A DNA stretch of 64,000 nucleotides, taken from the NCBI RefSeq assembly GCF_040054535.1, contig NC_090779.1, forward strand, positions 25,333,501-25,397,500, written 5' to 3'. The stretch comes from Antennarius striatus. Taxonomy: Eukaryota > Chordata > Actinopteri > Lophiiformes > Antennariidae. The notes under the pieces were generated by a model. It searched no databases, was not told where the DNA came from, and saw only the letters and a list, made by a program, of their open reading frames with translations. Shown in pieces: positions 1-14,589 of this stretch (its first letter is position 1; every line of letters begins with the position of its first letter). The translations under genes and the position numbers were made by a program.

Positions 1-1507
1 GAGACCTCAGAGCATCAATCAGCATCCTTGGACATCCAAGCGTGGGAGGGATGTTGGCTCTGACATCACCTCCTGCACAGTTGGACTCGTCGTCTATCTA
101 CTCCACATCCATTCAAGAAAAAGAAGCCAATGAGTAAAAGAGACATCTCAGCAATGACTGGCTGGACATTTATAGATGCTGCAGACGGACCCGGCAACAC
201 CAAGCAGAGTGTGTTTCCGCAAAGTGCTTCCTGGGAGTCCCATTCATCACGATTACCCAGCAATGAATGGAGTGATCGACGAGGTGAAACGTGGTGGAAA
301 TGGACTTGAGTTGTGTGGCCATGGTGCTTGCCAGCTAAACTCTATATGAGTCTATAAAAATCATTTGTCCATTAATTTCTTCCACTCACATTTTCAAATA
401 AAAGACAAGATCCACCGAGAAACGCCAATGCAGAGTCTTTGTTTTAGAGGAGGGGGCCTGAAATACAGAGACTGTGGTGAAACTAATGAGGTCCCACATG
501 GATATGTGAATGGTTCACTGATATTTACCGACTGGATTGTCCTTTAAAGATACCAAACACCACCTGAGATTTCATTTTTATCTATTATCTCAATTACTTT
601 TGCTTGAATAACTCCCTTGCACCTCCGGAGATCGTTGAGTGACTCAGGCCGGCGCTCAGTCACAAGCTAAAGAAACTTGGCTCTTGTCTTTGGAGTCATT
701 TCAAATTCAATCACACTTGATCAACTTGGAGTTCGTCCCACGGTATTTATAGAAAGTTAAACGTTATGCGGTTATAAAGTCTGGATGTGGCCCAAGAATC
801 TGCCATAATTTCTGCCTCTGCAGCAAAACTGACAGTTGGAAATTTCTGGCTCTAAACGCGGGTCAAAGAAACCCAAGTTGGAATGCATGAATTCAAACCT
901 GAAATGCTGTTTTTTACCAAACTTCATTTCATTTTTACCACCGTTTTCATCTCTCTTTCTGCACCAGAGCATTTTTTCCTTCACCTTCTGTCACGACTCT
1001 TGTCTTTCTTTCCTTTTCTTCTGTCGAGTCGAGTTTGCCACGTCCCTCTCCAAAGGGTGCTCATCATTCTTTAAAGAGCCTGTTCTTTTTTTTCAGAAGA
1101 AAGTATCTCAAATTGTGAATTCCCGACCCGTGAACCTCTTCTGTCTCGAATTATGTCATTGAGTCGACCAATTAATGGGAATGAAATAAATCAGCCTTGA
1201 CTTTTTTTTTTCTCCACCACCAGAAACGGCCGGTCTTAACCATCAGTCACATGTCATTATTGCCCTTCACTGGTAGAAGCCATTATTGTGACATGATGGC
1301 TCCAGAAGCACAAGAGCCCATTAAGGGTTTGATGAATAGATTAGCAGCCAGGTGTCTCCAGAGCCACACTTGATCACACGCCCACCTGAACGTCGCCACC
1401 AGAGTGTCTTCCACCCATTAAAGCTCCAGATCGCAGTCGAGCCATCGCTCTTTGTTTCAGACTGGAGCAGCAACTTTTCTTGCTTTATAAAAACTTTGCT
1501 ACCTGGA

Positions 1508-1619
<112 letters not shown>

Positions 1620-2898
1620 TCAGATTAAACCACCCCAGACTGAAGAGGGTGACTCACGACGAAGACGAACCGTAAAGCTCTCCCACCGTCTTCCAACTCT
1701 TGCTATCCAATCATGCGTCACCACAGAAGAAGGATTGAGATGATATGTAACTAGAATAAATCAGGAGGCTTTAGCGGTTTGGTGTTTGTGTGGTTCTGAT
1801 ATTAAATGATGTCATCTGACAAAAGACAAGTCTCTCATCCCCAAAAGTGACCACTCAAATTAGTTTGATCCCAGAAAAGTGTGGAGCTTGATGAGCAAAT
1901 CTAATCAGGCCTCCAGCCTTTGCTGCCGAGCCAAAGTCCTGATTGGACGTTTCTCTTCTGTGGGCTTTTACATCATCGGGTGTTTCCACACTCACTCTGA
2001 CAAAGACGATGAACGAACAAATGTTTCTGGTGGATTTGCTTTCATTTCAGTTCATGCGTCGTGGTTAAGTCATGCGTGTTCACACGACTGCATGTTGGGT
2101 GTCGAGGAGGCAAAGTAATCCTGGCAGTTCTTGTTTCAGGCTTTCACCTGCGAGTCCCTTTAATCCTGTCACTTTACTCTGTGGTGAAATGTATTTATAG
2201 AAACAGCTTTATCAAGGCACCTTCATAATTTTAAACCCTAACCCCTCCAGCGGTGCAATCTTCTAAAAACTTCTGCTTCGTGAGTTGTGGTCAGATGCAG
2301 TCAGAACATTACAGTGATGGATTCTGCTGCTCTGCCGTTGGTGGGGGTGAGTTTTCTGGCATTTAAACAATGAAAATGATGGATAAACATGACGACTGCG
2401 TTCCTTTCTCGCAGCGATGAGAATTATTTGTTGGTATAACTCACGCGAACCTGATTACCGATGACGTTAGGACCCAGAAACCCGGTATATCTCTAATGTT
2501 TACGGGCATCAGATGGTTTGCAGTGAGCCGGTGCGACCCTGCAGACACGGATGAGGTATGTAATTTATGAAAAAGCCTGTGTGGTCAGATACTTCCTTCT
2601 CTTTAAGCTCATCTTTCATTCTATAGCCACTGATATTATTAAGTGTCCCACAATGCATTTATTTTTTTTATTTTTTTTTTCTATCCAGAAAAATCCTCTT
2701 TGGCCCTTTGCCACCAAAATGCTGCATAAGCGTTTTCATCAACAGAATCTCTGCCCCTCCCACCGCGCTTCCTCGCTCACACGTAGGCGCTGGCGTTTGG
2801 CCGCGGCGAGCGTTCACGTCAGTGATGACACACGGCGTTCAGTTTCATAAAATAAATGGCGAGTCGGGGGCTTTGATGGCGTTTCTCTGTGTGCCCCC

Positions 2899-2918
2899 TG
2901 ACCTCTGACCCCTGACCC
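2899..2918. promoter_or_regulatory. triple DR1 nuclear-receptor half-site array
   Basis: Read on the minus strand the sequence is GGGTCA-G-GGGTCA-G-AGGTCA, three consensus half-sites each separated by one base. DR1 spacing is the known preference of RXR heterodimers with PPAR, of HNF4 and of COUP-TF. It lies about 2.3 kb upstream of psma1. Function is inferred from the motif only. Confidence 0.4.
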
Positions 2919-5207
2919 GCCTGGTTAATGAGACCTACGGAGCGCCGCCACCTCCCCTGCCTATTAGTCCTGTCGTTTCCCAGGTGTCAAGACATCTCTG
3001 ACCTATTTTAAGCAGCAAAGTGAGAACATGAACCACTGAGGATGCAGCACTAACTTTACGTGACGGTGCGTCGCCGGGGGAAACATGGCGGTCTGCAGCT
3101 CGGGTGAAAGAATTACTCCCCACGCCTGAGCAACACAAATTGAAAAGCATGAATGAATAGAGGCATCGGGGGCTCTCCTGCCTCCCTCTCCAACGCCGCC
3201 ACGTGCGAGCGCCGTCTCGGCTTCGACCCGTCACACAGTGACTCAGGCTGCTCTCCATTTGAAAAATTAAAAAGGGGGGGCCGCTGGCAAACTCAAATGA
3301 GGCCCCCAGGAAGAAAAACCTGCTGAGCTCAGCACAGCTCCTACAATCTCAATCACGAGGGAGGAGGATGGCGCGCTGATGTAATGGCCGCCGCCGCCGC
3401 GCTGCCGATGCCTTGGCATCGGGGGGGAGCTTGTCAGCACAACCCTAGTAAATCATCCACCAACCCCCCCCCCCCATCCTCCTGTATCAAGGGTACATCA
3501 GATATCATTAACAGGGGGAAAAAAGGTAAAGCAGACCTGAACATGAGAGAGGAAGAGGCTTTTCTCACACTCAGATACGCCATGAGAAGTTACAGAATCC
3601 TTTCTTAAACCAACACACACTCCGTAACCGGGGGCGACAAGATGGAGTTCAGGTTTGTGGGTCAACCTGATTCTCACCTGTCTTTGTGATCATCTGTGGG
3701 GCTGATTCTGGATAATATTCATCCACTCCAGCAAAAGAAACCACTTTAAAGAGGATGTTTCACATTGTTCTCATATTATCTGCAGCGACTCGTCCATCTA
3801 ATGCCAGTTTGAAAATATAATATAACCTTGGAAATAGAGTCTACTAAGCAACAGCATTAAAAAAAACTCCAGGGCAAGCTTTAGTTTTGACCTTAAAAGT
3901 TAGTATAAGATATTATAAAAAGCATAAAACATAGAATAAGCATAAACCCCCACCTCACTCATAAATGTATAAGTTCAGTATAAAGGTAAAGCCAGTAAAC
4001 ACACAATCATCAAATCTGCTTTAATGTGTGCCAAGAAAAGCTGAAGGGGAAAGCTTCACACTACAGGTCAAGACAGTTAATTCTTTTTTCTGAACTTACT
4101 GGTACAGTGGAGATATAAATGGAACTTCATGTGCTTGTGATTTAAGTGCCATCAGTGGCTGTTTTATTAATAATGTGTGAATAAGCTGATGACTTTCATT
4201 TTCCATGAAGGAGAGCCAGATCGGAGTGTTTAAGTGTCGCTGTTGCTTCTCTACTTCTCTAGAGTTCAGAGCAACTGATTGTATGAGAATTGACTGAAGC
4301 GTTCTGGAGCACAGATATAAAACATGTCAGTAATTAAAAAAGATGGAATTTAAACTAACAGAAAAAACATTATCTCATAATGCCATCACGTCACAACAGC
4401 CTTTTGAGTTTTCACATGTCCAGACTACATCCTCGCTTATTTATCATATTTGATTCTTGAGGAAGGAGGAACTTTGGTATTCGTAACTGTCGTTGGCATC
4501 CATCTACAAACAAACAGTCACATCTGTTATGAATAACTTCTCCATCCTTTATCTCGTGTTCCTCCTGACTGTCCACATCCACAGTCCGGAAAGCCTTCTT
4601 ATAATTTTTTGCTGCCGCCTAGTGGTGATGTGTCTGTCGGCGCAGACGAGAGATGACCAGGAAGAAACGTTAACGGGGAGGAATATTCTCTTCACTTCAC
4701 TCCCCGTTTCCACAATGATGTGCATTCATCTTTCAGTAGTGCCTAAAATTATAAGACTTTTCTTTTTACATTGATTGACTGTTCTAAAAGAAAAACTTGA
4801 TAACGCTAATGCACTGTACGATTCTGTTTCATAATGTTACATATAATTACTGAGTTACAAATAATTACTGAGCTGAAAATTTAAAAATAAATAAGTAATT
4901 TTACGCGATATTAAATATAAATACAATTATAACATAAATGAGTGTGGTAGTGAGTAGTTTATCCGTTGTGAATTAATAAATAAATATTATTTTTTTCAAA
5001 TATAATCATTCATACTATTCTTTTTTTTATTTTATAAGACAATATACAAAACATCGTCATATCGTTTGATTGCCAAAAGGCTAAAGTTCACTACATCGAT
5101 CAATGATTTGGAATCAGGGCTCTGCTCTTTTCCCTGCTGTCGAATCCAGGATTATAAATCAAATCACGATCGCCAGCGGAGGGTAGGAGACGCAATCGGA
5201 AGCAGAG

Positions 5208-7798
<2,591 letters not shown>

Positions 7799-7981
7799 GG
7801 AGGGGGGGCCGCGAACCCAGAACAACCTGACACTTAAGTGCAACCAACCAGAGTCACTCTTAGACGGAGGAGTTGTTGTTGTGACGTGCCACTAGTTAAA
7901 CTGTCCACCTGAAATAGTCTCTGCTAACGTCACCCAATGTGATGTTGCTTTTCTATGAGTAAAGTTTACCTTTATGCAAGT

Positions 7982-7987
7982 AATAAA
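7982..7987 (+). terminator. psma1 polyadenylation signal
   Basis: A canonical AATAAA lies 184 bases after the psma1 stop codon. Confidence 0.8.
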
Positions 7988-8678
7988 TCCTTTTTTTTGA
8001 ATCCTGCTCTTCGTTTCTTAAATCATCCGATGAATATATATTTTTAGCTTCTGAAAAGAACAATATAGTTGTCGTCCTGCTGACGTGAAACATGTGAGCC
8101 ATTTAAAATCCACTAAAACTACAAAACCCTTCAATGACAGGTGGGGAATCCTTCAAATGGTAACCATAGTAACACTGATGCATAACCAGGTGTCATAAAT
8201 TCATCTTGTAGATGTAAAAATCTTTAATTTACCACACAGTACAGCGAATTTGTTTAAGTTACTAGGGAAGATTTCTCCATCACAAGACGAACGACGTCTC
8301 TTTAATAATCAGATTCTGAAAGACGCGGCGGTTGTGATTTCCCATTGATGTCAAGTCCACACAGGTTCGTCCTAAAGCTTCTCGCTGCATCCATCATGAG
8401 AAGAATCACGAAGCTGAGGAGACCCTTCATGGCCGACGTTCCTCTTGATACGACGGCGAATAGAAGATCCTGAATATTTTTGGGTGCGTAAATAAAGCAA
8501 CATCTGACAGCAGAAAGTAGATTGGTCTTTGAGTCGGTGGATGAATCTGACGCCAGTGATGTTCGAGCTGCGCTGACACTCGACTCACCTTTGAGGTAAA
8601 TGATAAGACAAGGCGACACGTTCACGCAGGAACCAGGAGGCGGTCTGAGCTTCAGTTCTCACGCCGTCCTGACGGCCG
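7988..8678. other. psma1-ric3 convergent intergenic / ric3 3' UTR
   Basis: Both flanking genes point into this interval, so it should hold the ric3 3' UTR. No coding sequence was recognised. A minus-strand frame of about 107 codons at 8302-8625 has no recognisable protein character and is probably untranslated. Confidence 0.6.
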
Positions 8679-10636
8679 TCAGTTGGAGGTCTTCTTCGCC
8701 TTCCTCCTCTTGCTTCTCCGTCTGACCGCGCCGCAGGGAGCTTCCGTCTCCGTCGTCCTGCTCAGGTCCTCCACCTCCTGCTCCAGCGCCGACGTGACCC
8801 TCAGCGAGACCTCCAGCTCCTTCAAGACTCCGCCCAGCTCCTCCTCCGGGACGCCTTGATGGGGTTCGCAGCCCGCCTCTCCGTCTTCACGCACCCCGGA
8901 CTCGCCGTCTGGCCTCATGTCGTCCTCTGCTGCATCTTCTGTCGTCTCGACTCCACCTGTGATGTCATCAGGGAGGTCGTCTGGGTCAGCTCCATGGGTT
9001 CGCGTCTCCGTCTGCGGACTGCAGCCGGATCGATGGTGCTGACAACAGCAGTGGGCGTGTTCCCAGTATCGCTCCGGCCCCGCCGCAAAATCTGCAGGCG
9101 TTTAGAGAAATGTGAAGAGTCATTGATCGATGTATCAATGAGGATGGAAGGATCCATCACAAACACGTCCTGATTCCGTCCAGGAACCTACCTTCCCAGC
9201 CGTCCTGGTTCTTCTTCTGTGGTGCCGTGTTCTCCACCAGTTGGCCTTCCTGCATCGCCCGAGTTATCTCCGTCAGCTGCTGCAGGAGGCTCTCCTCTTG
9301 ATCGGCCGTCACGCCCTTCATCCTGGAACACAGGATGGAAATATTAATCCCGGAATAACCCGGAACGCCTTCCTTCCACCCAGCCTTGAAGATTCAGATG
9401 GAGACACTTCAACGCCTCCGTCTTCCTCAGTGACTTCAAACGCAATCGGATGAAGTCAGATCGACACGTTTGTTCTGGATCAGTTTGTTCTGGATCAGGA
9501 ACCGGAATCCCGGACCCACCTGTCAGGACTGTGGTGGGCGCTGGAGACGATGTTCTCCATCACCATCTCCGTCTCCCTCAGCTTCTCCTGCAGCTGAGCC
9601 AGCTCGAAGTCAGCTGGAGGACAGAAGCAGGAGAGTCAAACCCCCCCACCTCAAATAGGAAACATTCATTCATTCATTCATTCATTCAGTGAGAATTTGA
9701 AAACAATTCTGAAAGCTAGAGGAACACGGCTGATGTTTCATCCTTACTGATCTTCCTCTTCATGTTTTCTGAGCGAACGGAGGGAAACCTGCCCTCCGAC
9801 GGCTTGTTGTTGTTCCCTTTAGACGTGATCTGTTTAGAATGAACAACAAAACCAACAGAAAAATTAGCGTTTCTATTTCCACCACATCCATGGTGAGCTT
9901 CTGTGTTGTTATTCACAGTTCTTTATGGTTTTTAAGTCACTGCAGTTTAATTATTGTACTTATAAAAGCAAAGAATCATAGAAGTGAATAAACAAGTCAA
10001 GCTTCTTGAATGAAGTAGTAGATTAAAGGTGCAGTTCCACCTTAAACAGGATGTAGAGGATGTACAGTAGAATCCCGAAGCCGTACACAGGGATGATCTG
10101 CCCTGCGAGGTTGGATTTACCGCTGACTCCTGCCCCCATTCCTGCCCCCTTCACCCGGGCTGTGGCCTCCGAGTTGTGGCCCCTGGACAAACCCCCGCGA
10201 GGCTCCGCAGCGACGTGGCGGTGCATCAAGGGAGGCAGGTGACCTGCACCTGCGTGGAGGAGAAGCGGGACACGTGAAGAAGAGCAGCATTTCACCTGGA
10301 AGATTAAACCTGATATATAATGAAGCAGCAAAAGGAGATTTGTCTCCCCCTTCAGGGAGGAAAATGTAATTGCAAGGATAAAGACACAGGCGATGTGCGT
10401 CGAATCCCGACTCAAACACCAAAATACAGATCAAATTATCTGAAGCAGAGCTTCATCAGCAGCTTCATCTTCAACCTGGTGCACAAGACGAGAAGAACCG
10501 GGAAACGTGACGCACCCTCCGGCCGCTCGGCAGCATCCTTCCGGCCCCGGGATAACAGCATCTTGGGAAGCAGGAGAGCGACGCAGAGCACGAGACAGGT
10601 CACAAGGGTCACCTTCTGGAACGCGGACATCGCCAT
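8679..10636 (-). CDS. ric3: RIC-3 acetylcholine receptor chaperone
   Basis: RIC3 is an ER membrane chaperone for folding and assembly of nicotinic acetylcholine and 5-HT3 receptors. Six exons on the minus strand fit in frame: 10516-10636, 10041-10243, 9748-9829, 9520-9613, 9192-9322 and 8679-9091 (347 residues). The N-terminus MAMSAFQKVTL leads into a hydrophobic segment (about residues 8-28), followed by the PKMLLSRG motif. A second membrane segment, GQIIPVYGFGILLYILYILF, is the family hallmark. The ELAQLQEKLRETE coiled-coil start and QLTEITRAMQEGQ follow. The last exon is poorly conserved, acidic, and ends in a basic stretch rich in Arg and Lys. The first exon ends at a GTGCGT donor, chosen because it alone gives a phase-correct join to exon 2. 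Confidence 0.92.
9663..9686. repeat. (ATTC)n short tandem repeat in ric3 intron
   Basis: About six perfect ATTC tetranucleotide units lie between ric3 exons 3 and 4. Confidence 0.9.
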
Positions 10637-13600
10637 GATGACGTAGAACCGGGAGCCTCCGGTGGACGGTGTCTGACGGCGTCACGGCGAGGAGAACCAG
10701 CCGCTTCAACTTCCTCATTGCCCGCAGGAGCGGAAGTCTGTCACCGCTGTAATGTGTGCGTGTGGCCACTTGGGGGCGCCAGATCACCACCATTGGAACT
10801 TCGCACGGGAGACTGGGGAATTTAGGCCAAATTCCATTAATTTAAAAAGTGAAAGGTATAGCAGCGCCTTTTAGTTCAATTACATCTAATTATAATTCAT
10901 ATAAACATCAACAAACCTAAATCTAGACGCTAAATGTTTATCATTATAAATACTGGAAAGATCCGAATCAAATTGGTGAGTTTAATCATTCTTCACATCT
11001 GTCAATGATTTTCCTCACGTTCAGGGGTCACAAAGATTCCAGGACATAATTAATGAGCAAACACAAACAAAACTGATATTAAAATTAATTTTAATGTTGG
11101 TAAAAGAAAAAAACCCAACACAATTCCAAATGCAGAGCTTTGAGTCTCTGCTTTGAACGGAAGGGAGATGAAGCAGCTCCTCTTCCTACTCAGATGTTGA
11201 ATGGAGTCAAAAAGCAATTGCAAATATTTTTTCTGTCTTTTTTGGGGGGCTTCCTGCCAGCCAGATGGGTGGGGGTCCAGTGACTGCCAGAACAATTGGA
11301 CAATCAGAGAGAAGATTAAAAAGACCCTTTTCTCTTTGGTGGATGATTTGGTTGATGCTATGTGTGGCCTGAATGTTTTCCCACCATTCATTTAGCATTT
11401 CAAGTGTGGTGAACAGACTATTCAAATTATTTGTTGAATGTATTAAAAAAAAAAGAGCAAACCACACACAGTCCACATTAAGTGCTCTGGAAAATATCCT
11501 CCTGATAGTCTCATTACTCCTGGCTGATCTCTGCACCATCAAACCGGAGATGTCCGTCATGGTGGAATGGTTGCCATGCAGCTCTATAATAAAGAGTTCG
11601 ATCACTGGGTGCAGGAAAAACGTCCTGGTGGTTGAGGTTGTTTCAACACATGGTTCAGTCTGAAACAAGAAGCTGTACTGCTGTGAGTTTATGGTCCAAC
11701 TGGATCACAGTCATCCTGCTGGTTCTGCAGAGAGAGAAGAAAATATCAAAAGATCAAAATCAGAGGTGCAGAGAAAACATTTTAGGTATTTATCTGATCA
11801 AGCATTGAGTTTTACATAACTAAGACCTTCTAAAAAGAGAAACAAGTAAGTAAAAAGTCGTAAAGTAAGTACTTTACAACTTTAATGCAATAAAAGACAG
11901 AAGAGAGTCGTTCATTCTCCTTGGAGGTTTTAATAGAGTCTCTTTATTGATCCTTTCAGATGTTTATTAAGGCGAACACTGTACACAACTATTCTTCTCA
12001 GAACAATAATCCGTTTCTCTGATGTTTTCCTGTTTTCCATGAAACTTCTTGGAGGGGTGGGGAAACGGGTCAGAGAAGAACTCATGAAATGTTGGTTCTG
12101 ATCCAGACAGAAAGGCTGATCCAAGACATATTTAACATTGTGAAACAGCCTATTTATCCACATTTTCCCAAATGTCAGAGGAAATAATCCATGAATTATG
12201 TGTTTATCTGGCGTGTAATTTGGTTCAGACTCAGCTGTGGTGGTTTCAGGACTGTTCTTATACATTTGAAAAATAAATCCAGTAGTAAAGCACCAGCATT
12301 TAATGAAAAAAAAACAAACAAACGGTAAAATAACCATCTGTTATTACCACCCGCAGGCCGAGCTGGATCGTTCTTTGCACATTTAGTTTGAATTTGTAGT
12401 TCCGTCCCATCGTTCTCGTCTCTGCGGTCACACTGATTGTCCGAAGCTGTTGATTGAGATATCAGCTGTTCCCGTGTATCCAGTGGCACCGAGGTGTGTC
12501 TTCCATCATGCACACTCTCCATCTCCCATCGCCGGTGAGTCTTATTTGCCAAGTCAGTCTCAGCAAAGCCATCAGTCACCGCCACCAGGGGGCTACATTA
12601 AAACACGTTGCAGAAGTTCTCTTGCTCTGGGGACCCATTTTTATAACTATTTTCTCATTTACGCTAAAATTCTACTTCTTATTCCCTTATAAATGAGAAA
12701 AGTTTATCATTTAAATGAAAAGGAAACATCAAAATACATGAAAACAGCTTCATACTTCACCTACTGGTTTTTGTCAATATCATTTTGACCAATTTTAGCT
12801 ATATTTATCACAGTGGCCTGAACCTCATATCAAATACATTATTTAAGGTGGGTACAAACAAGGAAAAATACCGATATGGACATCTTTGATTAAAATTTAA
12901 GCCGATCTGCAATCGTCCAACATCCACAAAGCTTTATGGGTTTTTAGAGAAAATACAGAAAAAGTTACAACATCTGGAAGCCAAAAAACCTTCACTTGTC
13001 AAAATTACAGTGTTGGAGCCACATTTCTAAAGTAGACTCCCATTTTAATGGAATCCAAACAAAACAAAATATATTAAAATGGCAAACATCTGGATGAACA
13101 TGCTAAAGATTTGTCATCCCATTTAATCATGCATTCACGAAACCTGAAAAACTAGTCAAGTTCTTCGACGCTTCAAGACTTGCATGTCAAAGAAAATGTC
13201 TCCTGACATCTTTCGTTTTCTAAAGATGAACTCTGGCAGACCTCAAACCAACTAAAAGTAAAAACTCCTCTCCCAGAGTGCATTAGCTGTCCGGAGTGGT
13301 GTTGTGTATTTTATGAACTGTAGTTGTAGTTAGACTCCTAATGATAGGCTGGGCTGCCGGCGCCGTTGGGGTATGTTTTTGAACCCAGGCAGACCTTGAA
13401 ACGCTCACATAGTTGTGGAGTTTGTGGTATTTGCAGCACTTGCCCTTAAACGTGTCCCATCTGCCCCCACAGTGGAGGATTCTCAGCCATTAAGATTCCC
13501 AACGCAGGAAGAGCCCTGCTCTCGCTTCACTCATCTGCAGTTTGAAGCTTTCAAGAGCCCCATTAGACAAGTTCCAACCCGCCAGTTACAGGATTCCAAT

Positions 13601-13700
13601 AGCGGTGAGATCACCGGAGTGACGCGTCGACAGTGAAGGCCTCACGGAGGGCGAGAAAACGTCATATTGATCAGCTTTAAGGACAGGGTGCATTCTGATT
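10637..13700. other. ric3-lmo1 intergenic region
   Basis: This covers the ric3 5' flank and the gap to the lmo1 3' end. One minus-strand frame at 11207-11668 is listed separately as an unrecognised reading frame. A near-perfect CTCF-type core (CCACCAGGGGGCTA) is at 12582-12595. The rest is AT-rich and without recognisable features. Confidence 0.55.
11207..11668 (-). CDS. unrecognised open reading frame, possible exon
   Basis: I do not recognise this frame. It runs 153 codons on the minus strand. A TTTCAG acceptor-like site lies just inside its 5' end, so the reading frame could begin as an internal or terminal exon at TEPCVETTSTT. The sequence contains a motif rich in aromatic and aliphatic residues (HPVIELFIIELHGNH) and shows no obvious domain. 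Composition is ordinary for AT-rich intergenic DNA, so a chance frame or a non-coding transcript is equally possible. Confidence 0.2.
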   Translation of the reverse strand: MFQTEPCVETTSTTRTFFLHPVIELFIIELHGNHSTMTDISGLMVQRSARSNETIRRIFSRALNVDCVWFALFFLIHSTNNLNSLFTTLEMLNEWWENIQATHSINQIIHQREKGLFNLLSDCPIVLAVTGPPPIWLAGSPPKKTEKIFAIAF

Positions 13701-13706
13701 TTTATT
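13701..13706 (-). terminator. possible lmo1 polyadenylation signal
   Basis: TTTATT on the plus strand reads AATAAA on the minus strand, about 0.9 kb beyond the lmo1 stop codon. It is the first clear candidate downstream and was assigned by position. Confidence 0.45.
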
Positions 13707-14589
13707 TAAAATTCAAATTCTAGCTTGTTTGTTTGTTTGTTTGTGTGTTTGTTTGTTTTTTGCTTCATTATAAACAAAAACATTAAATTAAAAAAAAACC
13801 CCGAGACACTAACGGAGTTCTTCCTTGATGTTTCTCCAGACACTATGGTTTTTACAATAATATATTGATTTCAAATATCGCTTTAATTGATCTATTCAGA
13901 CGTTCCTGTTCCTGGTTTGAGTAAACTGGACTCAGACATATCATGATTAAAGCCCCCCCCCCTCCCATCCGACTTCTGATTGGTCACCAGAGAGCCACAA
14001 ACGTGCAGCTGCTCCGCTGGCGAGCTAACATCTGCTTCTGCATCTGGAAGCGGGTTTCACAGTGATGCTAATGCAGAAAGTCAGTGTCGCCTGAACCTGA
14101 ACGACGAGCTGCGGAGGCTAAAGGCTCATAGCTGTGGATCATCTCTGACGCTAATTTGATTTTGTTGAAAATAATCGGAGGAGATTTACAACAAAAACAA
14201 CGCTGTTATCTCATTAAATGCTAACTCTTGCTCTGTTGCGCTGGTTTTAAAAAAGCGAATGCTTATTAATTCCACTGGGAGAGAGGACTGTGAGGCAGGT
14301 TTCAGATTTACTGCAGGTATACGCTGACTCTCGGCCTGTTTGATGTCAGCCTGACGTCATGCGTGGATTAGATTATGGATGCGTATGTCCGTGCTGGACG
14401 TGACCTGGAGATAACGCGCTGCGACCCATCAGGAGATCCTCTTCTGGTCTGGCGGCTCGTGTCTACATATGGTTATATTTGGGATGAGCTCATGAGCGGA
14501 CTTGTATACCATCCAGATATATGAGCTTAGTTCAAACCGCCAGCGCAGCTGTCTGGGACCGTAATTCATCGTCATCACCATATTACCTC

